Part shown: in pieces, positions 1 through 8,881 of the stretch | How the letters are laid out: each line of letters starts with the position of its first letter | Position numbering within the stretch: position 1 is the first letter of the stretch | Assembly: GCA_943787175.1 (NCBI GenBank) | Contig: CALSLK010000008.1 | Span: 62,001-126,000, forward strand | Direction: 5' to 3' | Length of the DNA: 64,000 nt | Origin: an uncultured Alphaproteobacteria bacterium | Lineage (GTDB): Bacteria; Pseudomonadota; Alphaproteobacteria; SP197 | Notes under the pieces: generated by a model | Database searches by the model: none | Told to the model about the DNA's origin: nothing | The model's input: only the letters and a program-made list of their open reading frames with translations | Made by a program: the position numbers and the translations under genes

Positions 1-2334
1 GTCGCGGCTGAACACCATGGGTGGGCGGATCTTGAAGACGTTGCCGTTATGGCCCTCGCGTCCGGTCAGAACGCCCAGTTCGCGCATCCGGTTCATGACA
101 GCGACCATGGTGTCGGCGTCGGGCGTTCGGGCTTCGCGGTCGCTCACGATCTCGACACCCGTGACAAAACCATGGCCACGGACATCGCCAATGCATTCAT
201 GACGGTCCATCAGTTCGGTGAGGCCTGCTTTCATGTGTTCGCTGGTGACACGGCAGTTTTCCAGAAGATCCTCATTCTCGATCACATCCAGCACGGCCAG
301 ACCTGCAGCGCAGGCAACTGGGTTGCCGCCAAAGGTGCTGAAGAGCCCGGTTTCCTCGGTGAAGGCATTGAGGATTTCGCGGCTTGTTACGACAACACCC
401 AGCGGGAAACCATCACCAACCGGTTTGCCAATCGTGACGATGTCAGCCTTTGTGTTGTGGTACTCAAAACCCCACATGTGTGTGCCGGGACGGCCAAAGC
501 CGTACTGCACCTCATCGGCAATGATCATGCCGCCGGCGCTGCGGACCTTCGCCGCGACCTTCTTGAGGTATCCTTTGGGCACGTCGGGAATGCCGTTGCT
601 GCAGAACGACGTGTCGATCATCAGGCTGGCTGTGCCGAACCCGGCCTCGTCGAGTTCTACAATCGCGCGATCGGCATCGGCGGCGTATCTGTCGGCCAGG
701 CCTTTTTCGCCGGTACGCCATGGGCCGCGATAAACCTCAGGCGCAACAAGGGTGCGGACATGGGAGGCCACGCGGTCCCGGTTGTCGGCGGCATTTGCAT
801 CAACACCTTCAGGCGACAGGGCGACAATGGCCTCTGTGATGCCATGGTATGCGTGTTCCATGACAATACCGCCACGCTTGCCCGTCAGCATGGTGCTCAT
901 CTGCCAGGCAATGTCGTTGGCTTCACTACCGGAGTTCACCAGAACGCAGGCATTGAGGTGTGAGGGCATGGTGCCCTGAAGCCGCTCGGCATATTCGGCC
1001 AGGATGGAATAGACGTAACGCGTGTTGGTGCCCAGTGCAGAGGCCTGGCGCGTGATTGCGTTGACGACATGGGGATGACAATGGCCCACGCTGGTGACGT
1101 TGTTGTAGGCATCGACAAAGGCGCGACCATTGGCGTCGTAAAGGATTGCGCCCTCACCACGTTCGACATGAAGCGGCTTCTTGTAAAAGAGGCTGAGATG
1201 TTTGCCGAGATACTTGTTGCGCCGTTTGAGCTGCGCTTTCAGGTCTGTGGCTTCGGGTGTGCTGACCGTTCCCTTGGCACCACGTGCTGGAAAACGCAGG
1301 GCGTCACGGAACATCGCGGTGCCGGTCTCACGCCCAACAGTGAGCATCTTGTCGAGTGCGTCGACGGAGGTTTTCTCCAGTTCTGGCATGTATTCGGGTG
1401 AGCCCGTGCGTGCGACAGCACGGCGCGCCACGATGGTCGCGGTCAGGGCAAAGCGTGCCGCAATCATGTCGAACAAAACCTCGACCTCGTCCTCCATCAG
1501 CGGCAGGACGGAATCAAAGCCCAGTGCGACATCAATGAATCCACGCATGGGGTCATCGACCTCGAAGCCGAAACCGTCGGCCGCCATAGCGACCTCGGCA
1601 GCGATGGGGCCATAGATCATGTCTCCGAAGTCGATCACGCCAACAGCAGTATCGGGCCTGGCGGGGTCGACCACGACATTGGCCATGTTGGCATCGTTGT
1701 GGATGACCTGGCTGCGCAAATGCGTCCAGCGCGGAAGGACATGGTCGATGAATTGATCCAATGCCTTCTCGCACGACCTGCGTCTTCCGCGGTTCTTGAT
1801 GTCGCCGGTGTGGATGCGCAGGGCTGGCGACTGCTTGATGTCCCAGACCAGCGTGTGGATCGCGCTGGGGTGGTGGAACCCCTGAAGTGCCCGGTCAAGA
1901 CGGGCCACCAGCGCGCCGGTGCTGTGGCGCAGGTTGCGGGTATCGGGAACCAGATGCAGATCGGTGCCCGGTACCCAACCCAACAGGCGCACGATGCTGG
2001 TGCGCCCATCCGGAGCCTTGGCCTTGCCGAACGGCAGGCCGCGTTTGGTTGGTGTCACCCAGGGAACCAGAAGGTCAGGGTCCGTTTCAGCAATATGGAG
2101 CAGGGCGTGCGTCTGGAAATCGATTACGCCGGCGTCTTCTTCTGGATGGAAGAACTTCAGGACCCATGTGCCGTCATCGTTGCGCAGGCGGAAATTGAGG
2201 TCGCGGTCGGAGTCCAGGAACTTCAGGTCACCGTCAATGCCGAACAATCTGCGCGCGATCGCGTGCACCTGATCTTCGGGAAAATCAGGCGTGTCGCTGA
2301 TCAGAAATTTGATGTCGCCGCTGGTGTCGTTCAT
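1..2334 (-). CDS. APH kinase-class III aminotransferase fusion (5' complete, C-terminus beyond window)
   Basis: Predicted two-domain enzyme. Residues about 1-330 form an aminoglycoside phosphotransferase/hydroxylysine-kinase-like domain with the catalytic HNDANMAN loop (H212, D214) and the metal-binding DFGD at 235-238. Residues about 370-778 form a PLP class III aminotransferase with the Schiff-base lysine in GKPVGNG (K637). The frame is open through base 1, so only the last part is missing. The start is set by AAGGAGAGAGCC just before the ATG. Related fusions pair a hydroxylysine-kinase-like domain with a phospholyase of the AGXT2L type, which phosphorylates an amino alcohol and then eliminates phosphate and ammonia. 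It follows livF by 37 nt and is probably the last gene of the transporter operon, so its substrate is probably what the transporter imports. A plain transaminase role is the alternative. Confidence 0.85.
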   Translation of the reverse strand, partial: MNDTSGDIKFLISDTPDFPEDQVHAIARRLFGIDGDLKFLDSDRDLNFRLRNDDGTWVLKFFHPEEDAGVIDFQTHALLHIAETDPDLLVPWVTPTKRGLPFGKAKAPDGRTSIVRLLGWVPGTDLHLVPDTRNLRHSTGALVARLDRALQGFHHPSAIHTLVWDIKQSPALRIHTGDIKNRGRRRSCEKALDQFIDHVLPRWTHLRSQVIHNDANMANVVVDPARPDTAVGVIDFGDMIYGPIAAEVAMAADGFGFEVDDPMRGFIDVALGFDSVLPLMEDEVEVLFDMIAARFALTATIVARRAVARTGSPEYMPELEKTSVDALDKMLTVGRETGTAMFRDALRFPARGAKGTVSTPEATDLKAQLKRRNKYLGKHLSLFYKKPLHVERGEGAILYDANGRAFVDAYNNVTSVGHCHPHVVNAITRQASALGTNTRYVYSILAEYAERLQGTMPSHLNACVLVNSGSEANDIAWQMSTMLTGKRGGIVMEHAYHGITEAIVALSPEGVDANAADNRDRVASHVRTLVAPEVYRGPWRTGEKGLADRYAADADRAIVELDEAGFGTASLMIDTSFCSNGIPDVPKGYLKKVAAKVRSAGGMIIADEVQYGFGRPGTHMWGFEYHNTKADIVTIGKPVGDGFPLGVVVTSREILNAFTEETGLFSTFGGNPVACAAGLAVLDVIENEDLLENCRVTSEHMKAGLTELMDRHECIGDVRGHGFVTGVEIVSDREARTPDADTMVAVMNRMRELGVLTGREGHNGNVFKIRPPMVFSRD

Positions 2335-2371
2335 GGCTCTCTCCTTGTTCGCGCCGGAGTGTGCCTCAGGC

Positions 2372-3232
2372 TCAGCCGCCAAGAAAGAGCCTACCGACAT
2401 CATCATCGTTCAGCAGATCGTTTCCGAGCCCGGCCTTGGCGAGTTGACCCGAGACCAGTACGTATCCGATATCGGCAAACTCCAAGCCTTTCTTGGCGTT
2501 CTGCTCGACCATGATGATGGTCTTTCCGTCACCCTGTTGCAGGTCGCCCAGAATCTCGAACACCATGTCGATGAAGCGTGGTTCCAGGCCGATGGAAGGT
2601 TCGTCCACCAACAGGACCTGGGGATCCATGATGAGGGCACGCGAGATTTCAAGCAGGCGTCGTTCGCCCCCTGAAAGTGTTCCAGCCTTCTGTTTTCGCC
2701 GATCAGCAAGGCGCGAATACTTCTCGAAGACACGGTCCGCAGCCTGCCTGGCTTCAGCCGGTCGGTTCTTCAGAAACCCGCCCATCAAAAGGTTCTCTTC
2801 GACCGTCATGTCGGGGAAGACCGAATTGTCCTGGAGAATGTAGGCAACGCCGGCGGCAGAGAGCTTTTCGTTGGAGGTGAGGCGGGTCACGTCACGCTCG
2901 CCCACAGTGATGCTGCCGCCCATGACATCGCAGAACCCGAAGATCGCGTGCAGCACAGTCGACTTGCCCGCACCGTTGGGCCCGATGAGACAGAGCGACT
3001 GACCCTTGCCCACCAGCATGTCGAGACCGTGCAGGATCTCCATGCGCCCATACCCTGCCTTGAGCCCGTTGAGGTCGACAGCGGTTTCTCGATCACCGGT
3101 CAGAGCTATGAGGTCGTCGCGGGAAGGGCCGCCACCTTCGAGGTCGCGCGCGGCCTGTTCAACGGCGTCAACCGACATGACGGTGTCGACACTGCCAAGT
3201 CCGTAGCCGCTGATCTGTTTGTCATCGGCCAT
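2372..3232 (-). CDS. livF: Branched-chain amino acid-type ABC transporter ATP-binding protein LivF
   Basis: Cytoplasmic ATPase subunit of a LIV-type importer. Walker A GPNGAGKS lies at residues 84-91, the signature LSGGE at 186-190 and Walker B VLLVDE at 206-211. At 286 residues it is longer than the usual ~235 because of an N-terminal extension of about 50 residues, rich in Asp/Glu/Gly, ahead of the ABC domain. Its ATG shares one base with the TGA of livG (TGATG), so translation is coupled. Substrate cannot be read from the ATPase; the neighbouring kinase-aminotransferase suggests an amino alcohol or amino acid derivative. Confidence 0.93.
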   Translation of the reverse strand: MADDKQISGYGLGSVDTVMSVDAVEQAARDLEGGGPSRDDLIALTGDRETAVDLNGLKAGYGRMEILHGLDMLVGKGQSLCLIGPNGAGKSTVLHAIFGFCDVMGGSITVGERDVTRLTSNEKLSAAGVAYILQDNSVFPDMTVEENLLMGGFLKNRPAEARQAADRVFEKYSRLADRRKQKAGTLSGGERRLLEISRALIMDPQVLLVDEPSIGLEPRFIDMVFEILGDLQQGDGKTIIMVEQNAKKGLEFADIGYVLVSGQLAKAGLGNDLLNDDDVGRLFLGG

Positions 3233-3975
3233 CAGTGTCCACCCAGATAGGCGTCGATCACGCGCTCATCGTTGCGGATGTCGTCGGGCGTTCCGCTGGC
3301 CAGCAGCTTGCCGTAGGCCAGGCAATGGATGTTTTCAGCCAGATTCATGATGACGCGCATGTTGTGCTCGATCACGAACAGGGTGATGCCCAGATCCTGA
3401 TTGACCCGTATCAGGCGTTCGATCAGGCCGTTGATCAGCGTCGGGTTGATTCCTGCCGTTGGTTCGTCCAGGAGCAACATGCGCGGGCGGATCATCAACG
3501 CCATAGCGAACTCCAGCAGCTTTTGCTGACCGAAGGAAAGATCACCGGCAAGCAGATGGCGTTTGCTGTGCAGGCCGCAGAAATCGAGCAGCGCTTCCGA
3601 GCGATCCCTGGTTTCGCCCGAAATCGGCTTCAGCAAGGCGGCCAGACCATATCCATGATCGGCATCGCTGATTGCCATGTTCTGCATGCAGGTCATCTTG
3701 CCGAAGATACGGGTCTGCTGGAACGTGCGGATCATGCCCAGGCGCGCGATCTGGGGTACGCGCAGGCGTGTGATCTCGCGTCCCTCAAACGTGATGGAGC
3801 CGCCATCCACGGGATGATGACCGACAATCGAATTGAACAGGGTGGTTTTGCCGGACCCGTTGGGTCCGATCATGCCGGTAATCGAACCTTGCGGCACGGA
3901 AAGCGAAATACTCTCGTTGGCGACGATGCCGCCAAAGCGTTTTGAGACCCCGGTGATGACAAGTTGCTCGGTCAT
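3232..3975 (-). CDS. livG: Branched-chain amino acid-type ABC transporter ATP-binding protein LivG
   Basis: Second ATPase of the LIV-type importer, 247 residues as usual for LivG. Walker A GPNGSGKT is at residues 37-44, the signature region reads LSFGQQKLLEFA and Walker B MLLLDEPTAGINP, the last with the Asn-Pro typical of LivG. It overlaps livM by 4 nt (ATGA) and livF by 1 nt, giving a tightly coupled H-M-G-F order. It would work with LivF on the cytoplasmic face of LivHM. Confidence 0.94.
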   Translation of the reverse strand: MTEQLVITGVSKRFGGIVANESISLSVPQGSITGMIGPNGSGKTTLFNSIVGHHPVDGGSITFEGREITRLRVPQIARLGMIRTFQQTRIFGKMTCMQNMAISDADHGYGLAALLKPISGETRDRSEALLDFCGLHSKRHLLAGDLSFGQQKLLEFAMALMIRPRMLLLDEPTAGINPTLINGLIERLIRVNQDLGITLFVIEHNMRVIMNLAENIHCLAYGKLLASGTPDDIRNDERVIDAYLGGH

Positions 3976-4937
3976 GGTGTTTCGACCCGGTGGCCGAATC
4001 GCTCAGGCCAGCGCGTCCGCGCCCAACCCAGAATTCCCTGGGGAAAGAACACCACGATACCGACGATGATCAAACCCAGGGCGACACGCTGCCAACCCAG
4101 CAGGTGGGTCCACAGGATCTCCTGGGTGACGTGGAAGACAAAAGCCCCAAGCACAGGCCCCCAAAGGGTTCCCTTGCCGCCCAGGATCGCCATCAGGACC
4201 ATCCACACACCGAAGGTCGCGCCGGCAAAGGCTGTGTCACGCGGATCGATGAAGCCCAGCATGTTGCCCGCTGCGCCTCCGCACAGGCCTAAGAAAAGCG
4301 CGGCCAGCATCCACGCTGCAATTTTATAGGTGTCTGTCTTCAGGCCCATCGCTTCGGCCTTGTCTTCGTTGTCACGGATCGCGTTCAGTGCCAGGCCAAA
4401 GCGGGTGCGGTAGACCCAGGCCAGAATCAGGAACGTGATGAGCGCAAGGCCGAAGAAGAGGTAACCAAAGAAGATATAGGAGACACCCGGTGCGCCGGGA
4501 AACAGGGGCGGGGACATGCCTGAACCTGCACCAATGAAATTCCAGCCACTGGCGATTTCACCAGCAGCAATGCCCAGCCCCAGGGTCGCGATGGCAAAGT
4601 AGTGTCCGCGCATACGCAGGATCATGGATCCCAGCACGGCTGCAAGAACAACACTGATGACGGCACCCAGACCCATGCCGATGAACAGCCCGGGGAAATA
4701 GTCGAAACCGCCGTCGCGCTGGAACACGGCAGCAGCATACATGCCTGTGCCAAAGAAGATGATGTTGCCAAAGGTGTTATAGCCGGTCTGGCCGCCTAGG
4801 ATGTCCCAGGTCAGCGCGAACAGAACCATGATCCAGAGCATGGCAATCTGGGCACGGAATGCCGGAAAGACCAGCGGCGCAGCAAGTGCGGCTGCAACAA
4901 TCACAATGCCCAGGATGATCTGACCGCGCCCGTTCAT
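3972..4937 (-). CDS. livM: Branched-chain amino acid-type ABC transporter permease LivM
   Basis: Inner-membrane permease of 321 residues with about 8-10 hydrophobic segments and the LivM landmark EAMGLKTDTYKIAAW loop, which contacts the ATPase. A longer in-frame reading upstream exists, but the first ~91 residues of it are an out-of-frame shadow of livH. The start at 4937 overlaps the livH stop as ATGA and begins MNGRGQIILG followed directly by the first membrane segment. Confidence 0.93.
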   Translation of the reverse strand: MNGRGQIILGIVIVAAALAAPLVFPAFRAQIAMLWIMVLFALTWDILGGQTGYNTFGNIIFFGTGMYAAAVFQRDGGFDYFPGLFIGMGLGAVISVVLAAVLGSMILRMRGHYFAIATLGLGIAAGEIASGWNFIGAGSGMSPPLFPGAPGVSYIFFGYLFFGLALITFLILAWVYRTRFGLALNAIRDNEDKAEAMGLKTDTYKIAAWMLAALFLGLCGGAAGNMLGFIDPRDTAFAGATFGVWMVLMAILGGKGTLWGPVLGAFVFHVTQEILWTHLLGWQRVALGLIIVGIVVFFPQGILGWARTRWPERFGHRVETP

Positions 4938-5836
4938 TTCAGGTACTTGCGTTTGTGCCGCAGCAGGGTGTTGCGCACGACCAGAATGACGACGAGCAGG
5001 CAGAAGACAAAGGCAACCTGGAACTGGGCACCCAGAATGAAGGCTGCGAAGTTCTCGGCTGCTCCCAGACCCAGCCCCGCCAGAATCACACCAGGCAGAT
5101 TGCCCAGGCCTGCCACAATCACGATCATGAACGAGCGCACGGTGTAGGGCAGGCCGATATAGGGATGGACCGAATAGGCCATCACGACCAGGGCACCGGC
5201 AGCACCACACAGTGCGGCGTTGATGCCGTAGGTGGCAGCAAAAACCTTGTCTGTGTTGATGCCAAGGACGCGAGCGGCGCGTGGGTTCTGTGCCGTGGCA
5301 CGGATCGCCTGGCCCAGCCGGCTCTTCTTCAGGAACAGGATCAGGATCAGGCCCAGGATCAGGGCGCCGGCACAGGCGACGACCTTGATCTGACCGATCG
5401 TCACCGTGTAGTCGAACAGGAACCAGGTCCCGAGGCCCGACTGTGCTGTGCGCACGTCACCGCCCCAGATCTGGTTCATCAGCTGTTGCAGCAGGATCGA
5501 GAGGCCGAAGGTTGCCAGCAGCGAGATGAACATGTCCTTGTCGACCACGCGCCGGATCACGCCGTAGTAGAGGCCGATGCCGATGACAAACAGAACGGCG
5601 GCGGCAACGGGAATGCCGAACAGGGGATGAATTCCCCAAAGGGTAAGTTGGAACGTGATGAAGCCGCCCAGCATGACAAACTCGCCCTGAACGATGTTGA
5701 TCACGTTCATGACGCCCCACACCAGCGCCATGCCGTAGGCCGCAATCGCAAAGATTGCACCAAACAGGATACCGTCCAGCAGGACCTGGATCAGCAGGAA
5801 CGGCGCATCAACGAAGAGCTGGAGATTGTCGAGCAT
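4934..5836 (-). CDS. livH: Branched-chain amino acid-type ABC transporter permease LivH
   Basis: Inner-membrane permease of 300 residues, the LivM partner. It has about eight hydrophobic helices and the LivH motifs GVMNVINIVQGEFVMLGGF near the N-terminus and the cytoplasmic loop IRATAQNPRAARVLGINTD. It lies 117 nt downstream of the binding-protein gene; a strong hairpin sits in that gap. Its stop overlaps livM by 4 nt. Confidence 0.94.
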   Translation of the reverse strand: MLDNLQLFVDAPFLLIQVLLDGILFGAIFAIAAYGMALVWGVMNVINIVQGEFVMLGGFITFQLTLWGIHPLFGIPVAAAVLFVIGIGLYYGVIRRVVDKDMFISLLATFGLSILLQQLMNQIWGGDVRTAQSGLGTWFLFDYTVTIGQIKVVACAGALILGLILILFLKKSRLGQAIRATAQNPRAARVLGINTDKVFAATYGINAALCGAAGALVVMAYSVHPYIGLPYTVRSFMIVIVAGLGNLPGVILAGLGLGAAENFAAFILGAQFQVAFVFCLLVVILVVRNTLLRHKRKYLK

Positions 5837-5881
5837 CAGAAGGGCGTTTCATCCCGGATAAGGAAGCGTATCTACTGCGAC

Positions 5882-5923
5882 CCGGGACCTCGATCGATCA
5901 ACGCTGAACAATCGAGGTCCCGG
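5882..5923 (-). promoter_or_regulatory. Perfect stem-loop between binding-protein gene and livH
   Basis: A 13-bp perfect inverted repeat (5882-5894 and 5911-5923, left arm CCGGGACCTCGAT) encloses a 16-nt loop. No T-run follows on the minus strand, so it is unlikely to be a full intrinsic terminator. By analogy with other binding-protein operons it may cause partial attenuation or shield the upstream mRNA from 3' exonucleases, so that the periplasmic protein is made in excess over the membrane subunits. Confidence 0.7.
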
Positions 5924-5953
5924 CTCACAACGTGTTCAGCCGGGAAGGAACGT

Positions 5954-7195
5954 TTACTCCAGACGCTCAGCCCAGGGGGGAGTCGGCCAGCGAACTTCCG
6001 AAGCAGCCCACGCGGTCGGGGCAACCACGACATATTCACCGTCCTGGACCTGGTAGAGCACCATGGGTTTGGCGATGTTCTTGCCGGTCTCATCGAATTC
6101 GATGTTGCCGTAAAACGTCTCCATCACGGTCGCCGAAAGGGCGTCGCGCACGGCAGCCTTGTCAAAGGTTCCTGCACGTTCGAAGGCATCGGCAAAGACC
6201 ATCACGGCAGCAGCTGATTCAGCGGCCTGGTAGGGCGGCGCATAACCGTACTCGGCCTCGAAAGTGGCTGCGAAATCGGCAGCGGAGCCAAACAGATCGT
6301 CGCTATAGGAAAGACTCGGTGCCCATTGGCTGGCGCACAGGGTGTATTCTGCTGCGCCGGCAAAATTGCCGATGATGTCGGCCGAGTCACAATGGGTCAG
6401 AGCCAGCATCGGCACGTCTACGCGCATTTCTTCCATCTGACGGATGGCAAGGGTCGCGCCCTTGGCATGGCCGGACACCACCAGGATATCGGGCTTCAGG
6501 GCCTTCACCTTGGCCAGCGTTGCGGCCATGTCGTTGAGCTCCGGTGGAAGCTGATCGTCGATCACGACCTTGATTCCCAGGGCTTCGGCATCGGCCAGCA
6601 CGCCCGTGCGAATGTCCTGGCTGAAAGGATCGTTTTCAAAGGCGGCAGCCAGTGTCAGAGTCGAGGGATCACGCCCTTCGGCCACTGCAATTTCAGCGGC
6701 CAGTGCGACCGCGCTGGCCAGATACTGTTCCGTGGTGGAAAGCACGGCAAAGAGATACTGATAACCCTCCGTAAAGAGCGAAAGCGATGCACCGTTGGCT
6801 TCGACCATGGGCACACCGTATTGCTCCGTGACGGGCGCAATGGCCTTGGTCAGGCCAGAGCTGTACGGGCCAAGCATGTATTCGACGCCGTCCTGGTTGA
6901 TCAACCGTTCGGCAAGCTGCGCGCCGCGCGCAGGGGTCGACTCATCATCGTAGTAAATGATGTCGAGCATATAGCTCTGGCCATCGACCGTAATGCCGCC
7001 GGCTTCGTTGATCAGCTTGACGGCAAGATCATAACCACGCTGGGTATGCTCGCCGTTGGTGGAGTATTTCCCGGTCAGCGAGATCGCTGATCCCAGATAG
7101 ACGGTATCGCCTTCTACTTTGGCATCGGCTGTTCCCGCGAGAACAAGACCGAGCGCTGCCGTGGCAAGGCTGAGCTGCTTAAGCTTACGAATCAT
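5954..7195 (-). CDS. LIV-type ABC transporter periplasmic substrate-binding protein
   Basis: Periplasmic type I binding protein (Peripla_BP_6 class), 413 residues. It starts MIRKLKQLSLATAALGL, a Sec signal peptide probably cleaved after ADA. The mature part begins VEGDTVYLGSAISLTGKYS, the typical ligand-binding edge of LivJ/K-like proteins. The frame is open far upstream, but the start at 7195 is chosen from the signal peptide and the GGGGG stretch about 6 nt upstream. First gene of the livHMGF/kinase-aminotransferase operon, so it defines substrate specificity. Ligand not determinable from sequence. Confidence 0.92.
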   Translation of the reverse strand: MIRKLKQLSLATAALGLVLAGTADAKVEGDTVYLGSAISLTGKYSTNGEHTQRGYDLAVKLINEAGGITVDGQSYMLDIIYYDDESTPARGAQLAERLINQDGVEYMLGPYSSGLTKAIAPVTEQYGVPMVEANGASLSLFTEGYQYLFAVLSTTEQYLASAVALAAEIAVAEGRDPSTLTLAAAFENDPFSQDIRTGVLADAEALGIKVVIDDQLPPELNDMAATLAKVKALKPDILVVSGHAKGATLAIRQMEEMRVDVPMLALTHCDSADIIGNFAGAAEYTLCASQWAPSLSYSDDLFGSAADFAATFEAEYGYAPPYQAAESAAAVMVFADAFERAGTFDKAAVRDALSATVMETFYGNIEFDETGKNIAKPMVLYQVQDGEYVVVAPTAWAASEVRWPTPPWAERLE

Positions 7196-7357
7196 GATGA
7201 CCCCCAGGTTCAATTGTTGTTCTTGCTGCCATGGTGTCTCAAGTGCCCTTGGGAGTCCACGATTCGGGTCCCTGATCAGAGTCCATACACAGGTGCAGGA
7301 TTCCGCTCTGCGCGTCTCTGCAGTAGGCTCGCGCACCAGAGAGACAGGTTGGAATCC

Positions 7358-8482
7358 ATGAACATTGATGCGGCGTTCGACGGCGGAAATATTGAGATCG
7401 AAAAGGCAGACAGCTCTGCCGACATCCGGCTGTTGCTCCGGAAGGACACCAACGCGGAATTCCTGCAATGGTTTAACTTCCGGCTGAGTGGCGTGGCAGG
7501 TGAGGATTGCGTCATCTCGATCACGAATGCCGGAAAGTCGAGCTACACAAAGGGATGGGAGAGTTATCAGGCGGTCGCCAGCTACGACCTGGAAACCTGG
7601 TTCCGTGTTCCAACGTCTTATGACGGAACCTCCCTGACCATCCGTCACAAGCCTCTGCACGATGCCGTGGAGTACGCCTATTTCGCGACCTATCCTCACA
7701 GCCGCCACCGGGCACTGATCGCTGCGATGCAGAGCAGGCCCGGCGTAGGCACGCGGGTGATTGGGGAAACCCTGCAGAACAGGGCCATGGATCTGCTCGA
7801 GATCGGGCAGGGGCCGCTTTCTCTCTGGTTCATCGCGCGCCAGCATCCAGGTGAAACCCAGGCATCGTGGTGGATGGAGGGTTTTCTGCATCGCCTGTGC
7901 GATCCCGATGACGCCCTGGCACGGAAGCTCAGAGATCTGGGAACCTTCCGGGTCGTCCCGCACATGAACCCCGATGGCGGGGTATTGGGCAATCTGCGGA
8001 CCAATGCGGCCGGTACCAATCTCAATCGCATGTGGAAGGAGCCGTCCCTGGAGAACAGCCCCGAAGTGTTCTGCGTCCGCGCCGAAATGGAAAGAACCGG
8101 CGTTGATTTCCTACTCGATGTGCACGGTGACGAGGGCCTGCCCTATAACTTCATTGCCGGGCCGTACGGCATTACCGGGCTTGCCCCGCATGTTCTTGAG
8201 CTCAACGACCGGTTTTGCGAAGCCCTGGAGATTGCAAACCCAGACTTCCAGAACGAACACGGCTATCCCACCGTGCCGGATGGCAAGGCCGACACACGCA
8301 TTTGTACAAAGTACGTTGCCAGCACCTTTGATTGCCTTGCCATGACCCTTGAACAGCCCTTCAAGGACAGCGCAATCACACCCGATCCGGTACATGGATG
8401 GTCACCGGAGCGTTGCCGCAAGCTTGGCGCATCAGCGCTCGACGCGCTTGCCGTTGTTATTGGTGATCTGCGCCATGAATGA
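7358..8482 (+). CDS. M14 family zinc carboxypeptidase, cytosolic-carboxypeptidase type
   Basis: 374 residues, no signal peptide. The first ~110 residues match the beta-rich domain that precedes bacterial cytosolic-carboxypeptidase-like M14 enzymes. Zinc ligands are visible as HPGE (H163, E166) and H256 in DVHGDE; substrate motifs NPDG (204-207) and TNLNR (220-224) follow, and E332 in TLEQP is the likely catalytic glutamate. It should remove C-terminal residues from peptides or amidated compounds in the cytoplasm. It is transcribed divergently from the LIV operon (162 nt apart), and its stop overlaps the next gene by 8 nt. Confidence 0.88.
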   Translation: MNIDAAFDGGNIEIEKADSSADIRLLLRKDTNAEFLQWFNFRLSGVAGEDCVISITNAGKSSYTKGWESYQAVASYDLETWFRVPTSYDGTSLTIRHKPLHDAVEYAYFATYPHSRHRALIAAMQSRPGVGTRVIGETLQNRAMDLLEIGQGPLSLWFIARQHPGETQASWWMEGFLHRLCDPDDALARKLRDLGTFRVVPHMNPDGGVLGNLRTNAAGTNLNRMWKEPSLENSPEVFCVRAEMERTGVDFLLDVHGDEGLPYNFIAGPYGITGLAPHVLELNDRFCEALEIANPDFQNEHGYPTVPDGKADTRICTKYVASTFDCLAMTLEQPFKDSAITPDPVHGWSPERCRKLGASALDALAVVIGDLRHE

Positions 8483-8870
8483 TCAGGAAGCCGTTCTTGA
8501 AGCCAACAATGCGTTCTACGAAGCCTTTGCCAGCGGTGACATGAAGTCCATGGAGGCTATCTGGTCCACGGAAGAGGACCTGGCCTGTATCCATCCCGGC
8601 TGGCAGGCGCTGGTGGACCGAACTGCCGTGATGGAAAGCTGGCGCACTATCCTGGCCAGCCCGCCTCCTGTGCGTTGTATCGGTGCCCGCGCATTTGTGA
8701 ACGCGACATCTGCCCATGTGATCTGTTATGAAGGGTTCGGAGAGGGTATGCTTGTTGCAACCAACATTTTCCGTAAGGAAAAGGTGGGCTGGCGCGTGAT
8801 TCACCATCAAGCCGGTCCTGCAAGAACGGTACAGGAAGCCGCACCACCCAGTGATTCCAGGGTCCATTGA
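8475..8870 (+). CDS. SnoaL/NTF2-like domain protein
   Basis: 131 residues with the pattern of the SnoaL_3/NTF2-like fold: an N-terminal helix pair (ANNAFYEAFASGDMKSMEAI), the DLACIHPGW strand with Trp/His in the cavity, and a C-terminal GWRVIHHQAGP strand. Members range from enzymes to ligand-binding accessory proteins, so no reaction is claimed. It overlaps the carboxypeptidase by 8 nt, indicating translational coupling. The ATG at 8475 is chosen because the longer reading is antisense to family length. Confidence 0.8.
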   Translation: MNDQEAVLEANNAFYEAFASGDMKSMEAIWSTEEDLACIHPGWQALVDRTAVMESWRTILASPPPVRCIGARAFVNATSAHVICYEGFGEGMLVATNIFRKEKVGWRVIHHQAGPARTVQEAAPPSDSRVH

Positions 8871-8881
8871 GACTCTGACAG

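Noticed and set aside
3972-5210. 412-residue reading of livM
   Set aside because: The first ~91 residues are an out-of-frame shadow of livH; the ATGA-coupled start at 4937 matches family length.
4955-6217. Long plus-strand open frame of 420 codons
   Set aside because: Antisense to livH and the binding-protein gene; Gln/Asp/His-rich composition typical of a GC-rich shadow.
5954-7963. 669-residue reading of the binding protein
   Set aside because: Its N-terminal half is antisense to the M14 carboxypeptidase; the signal peptide fixes the start at 7195.
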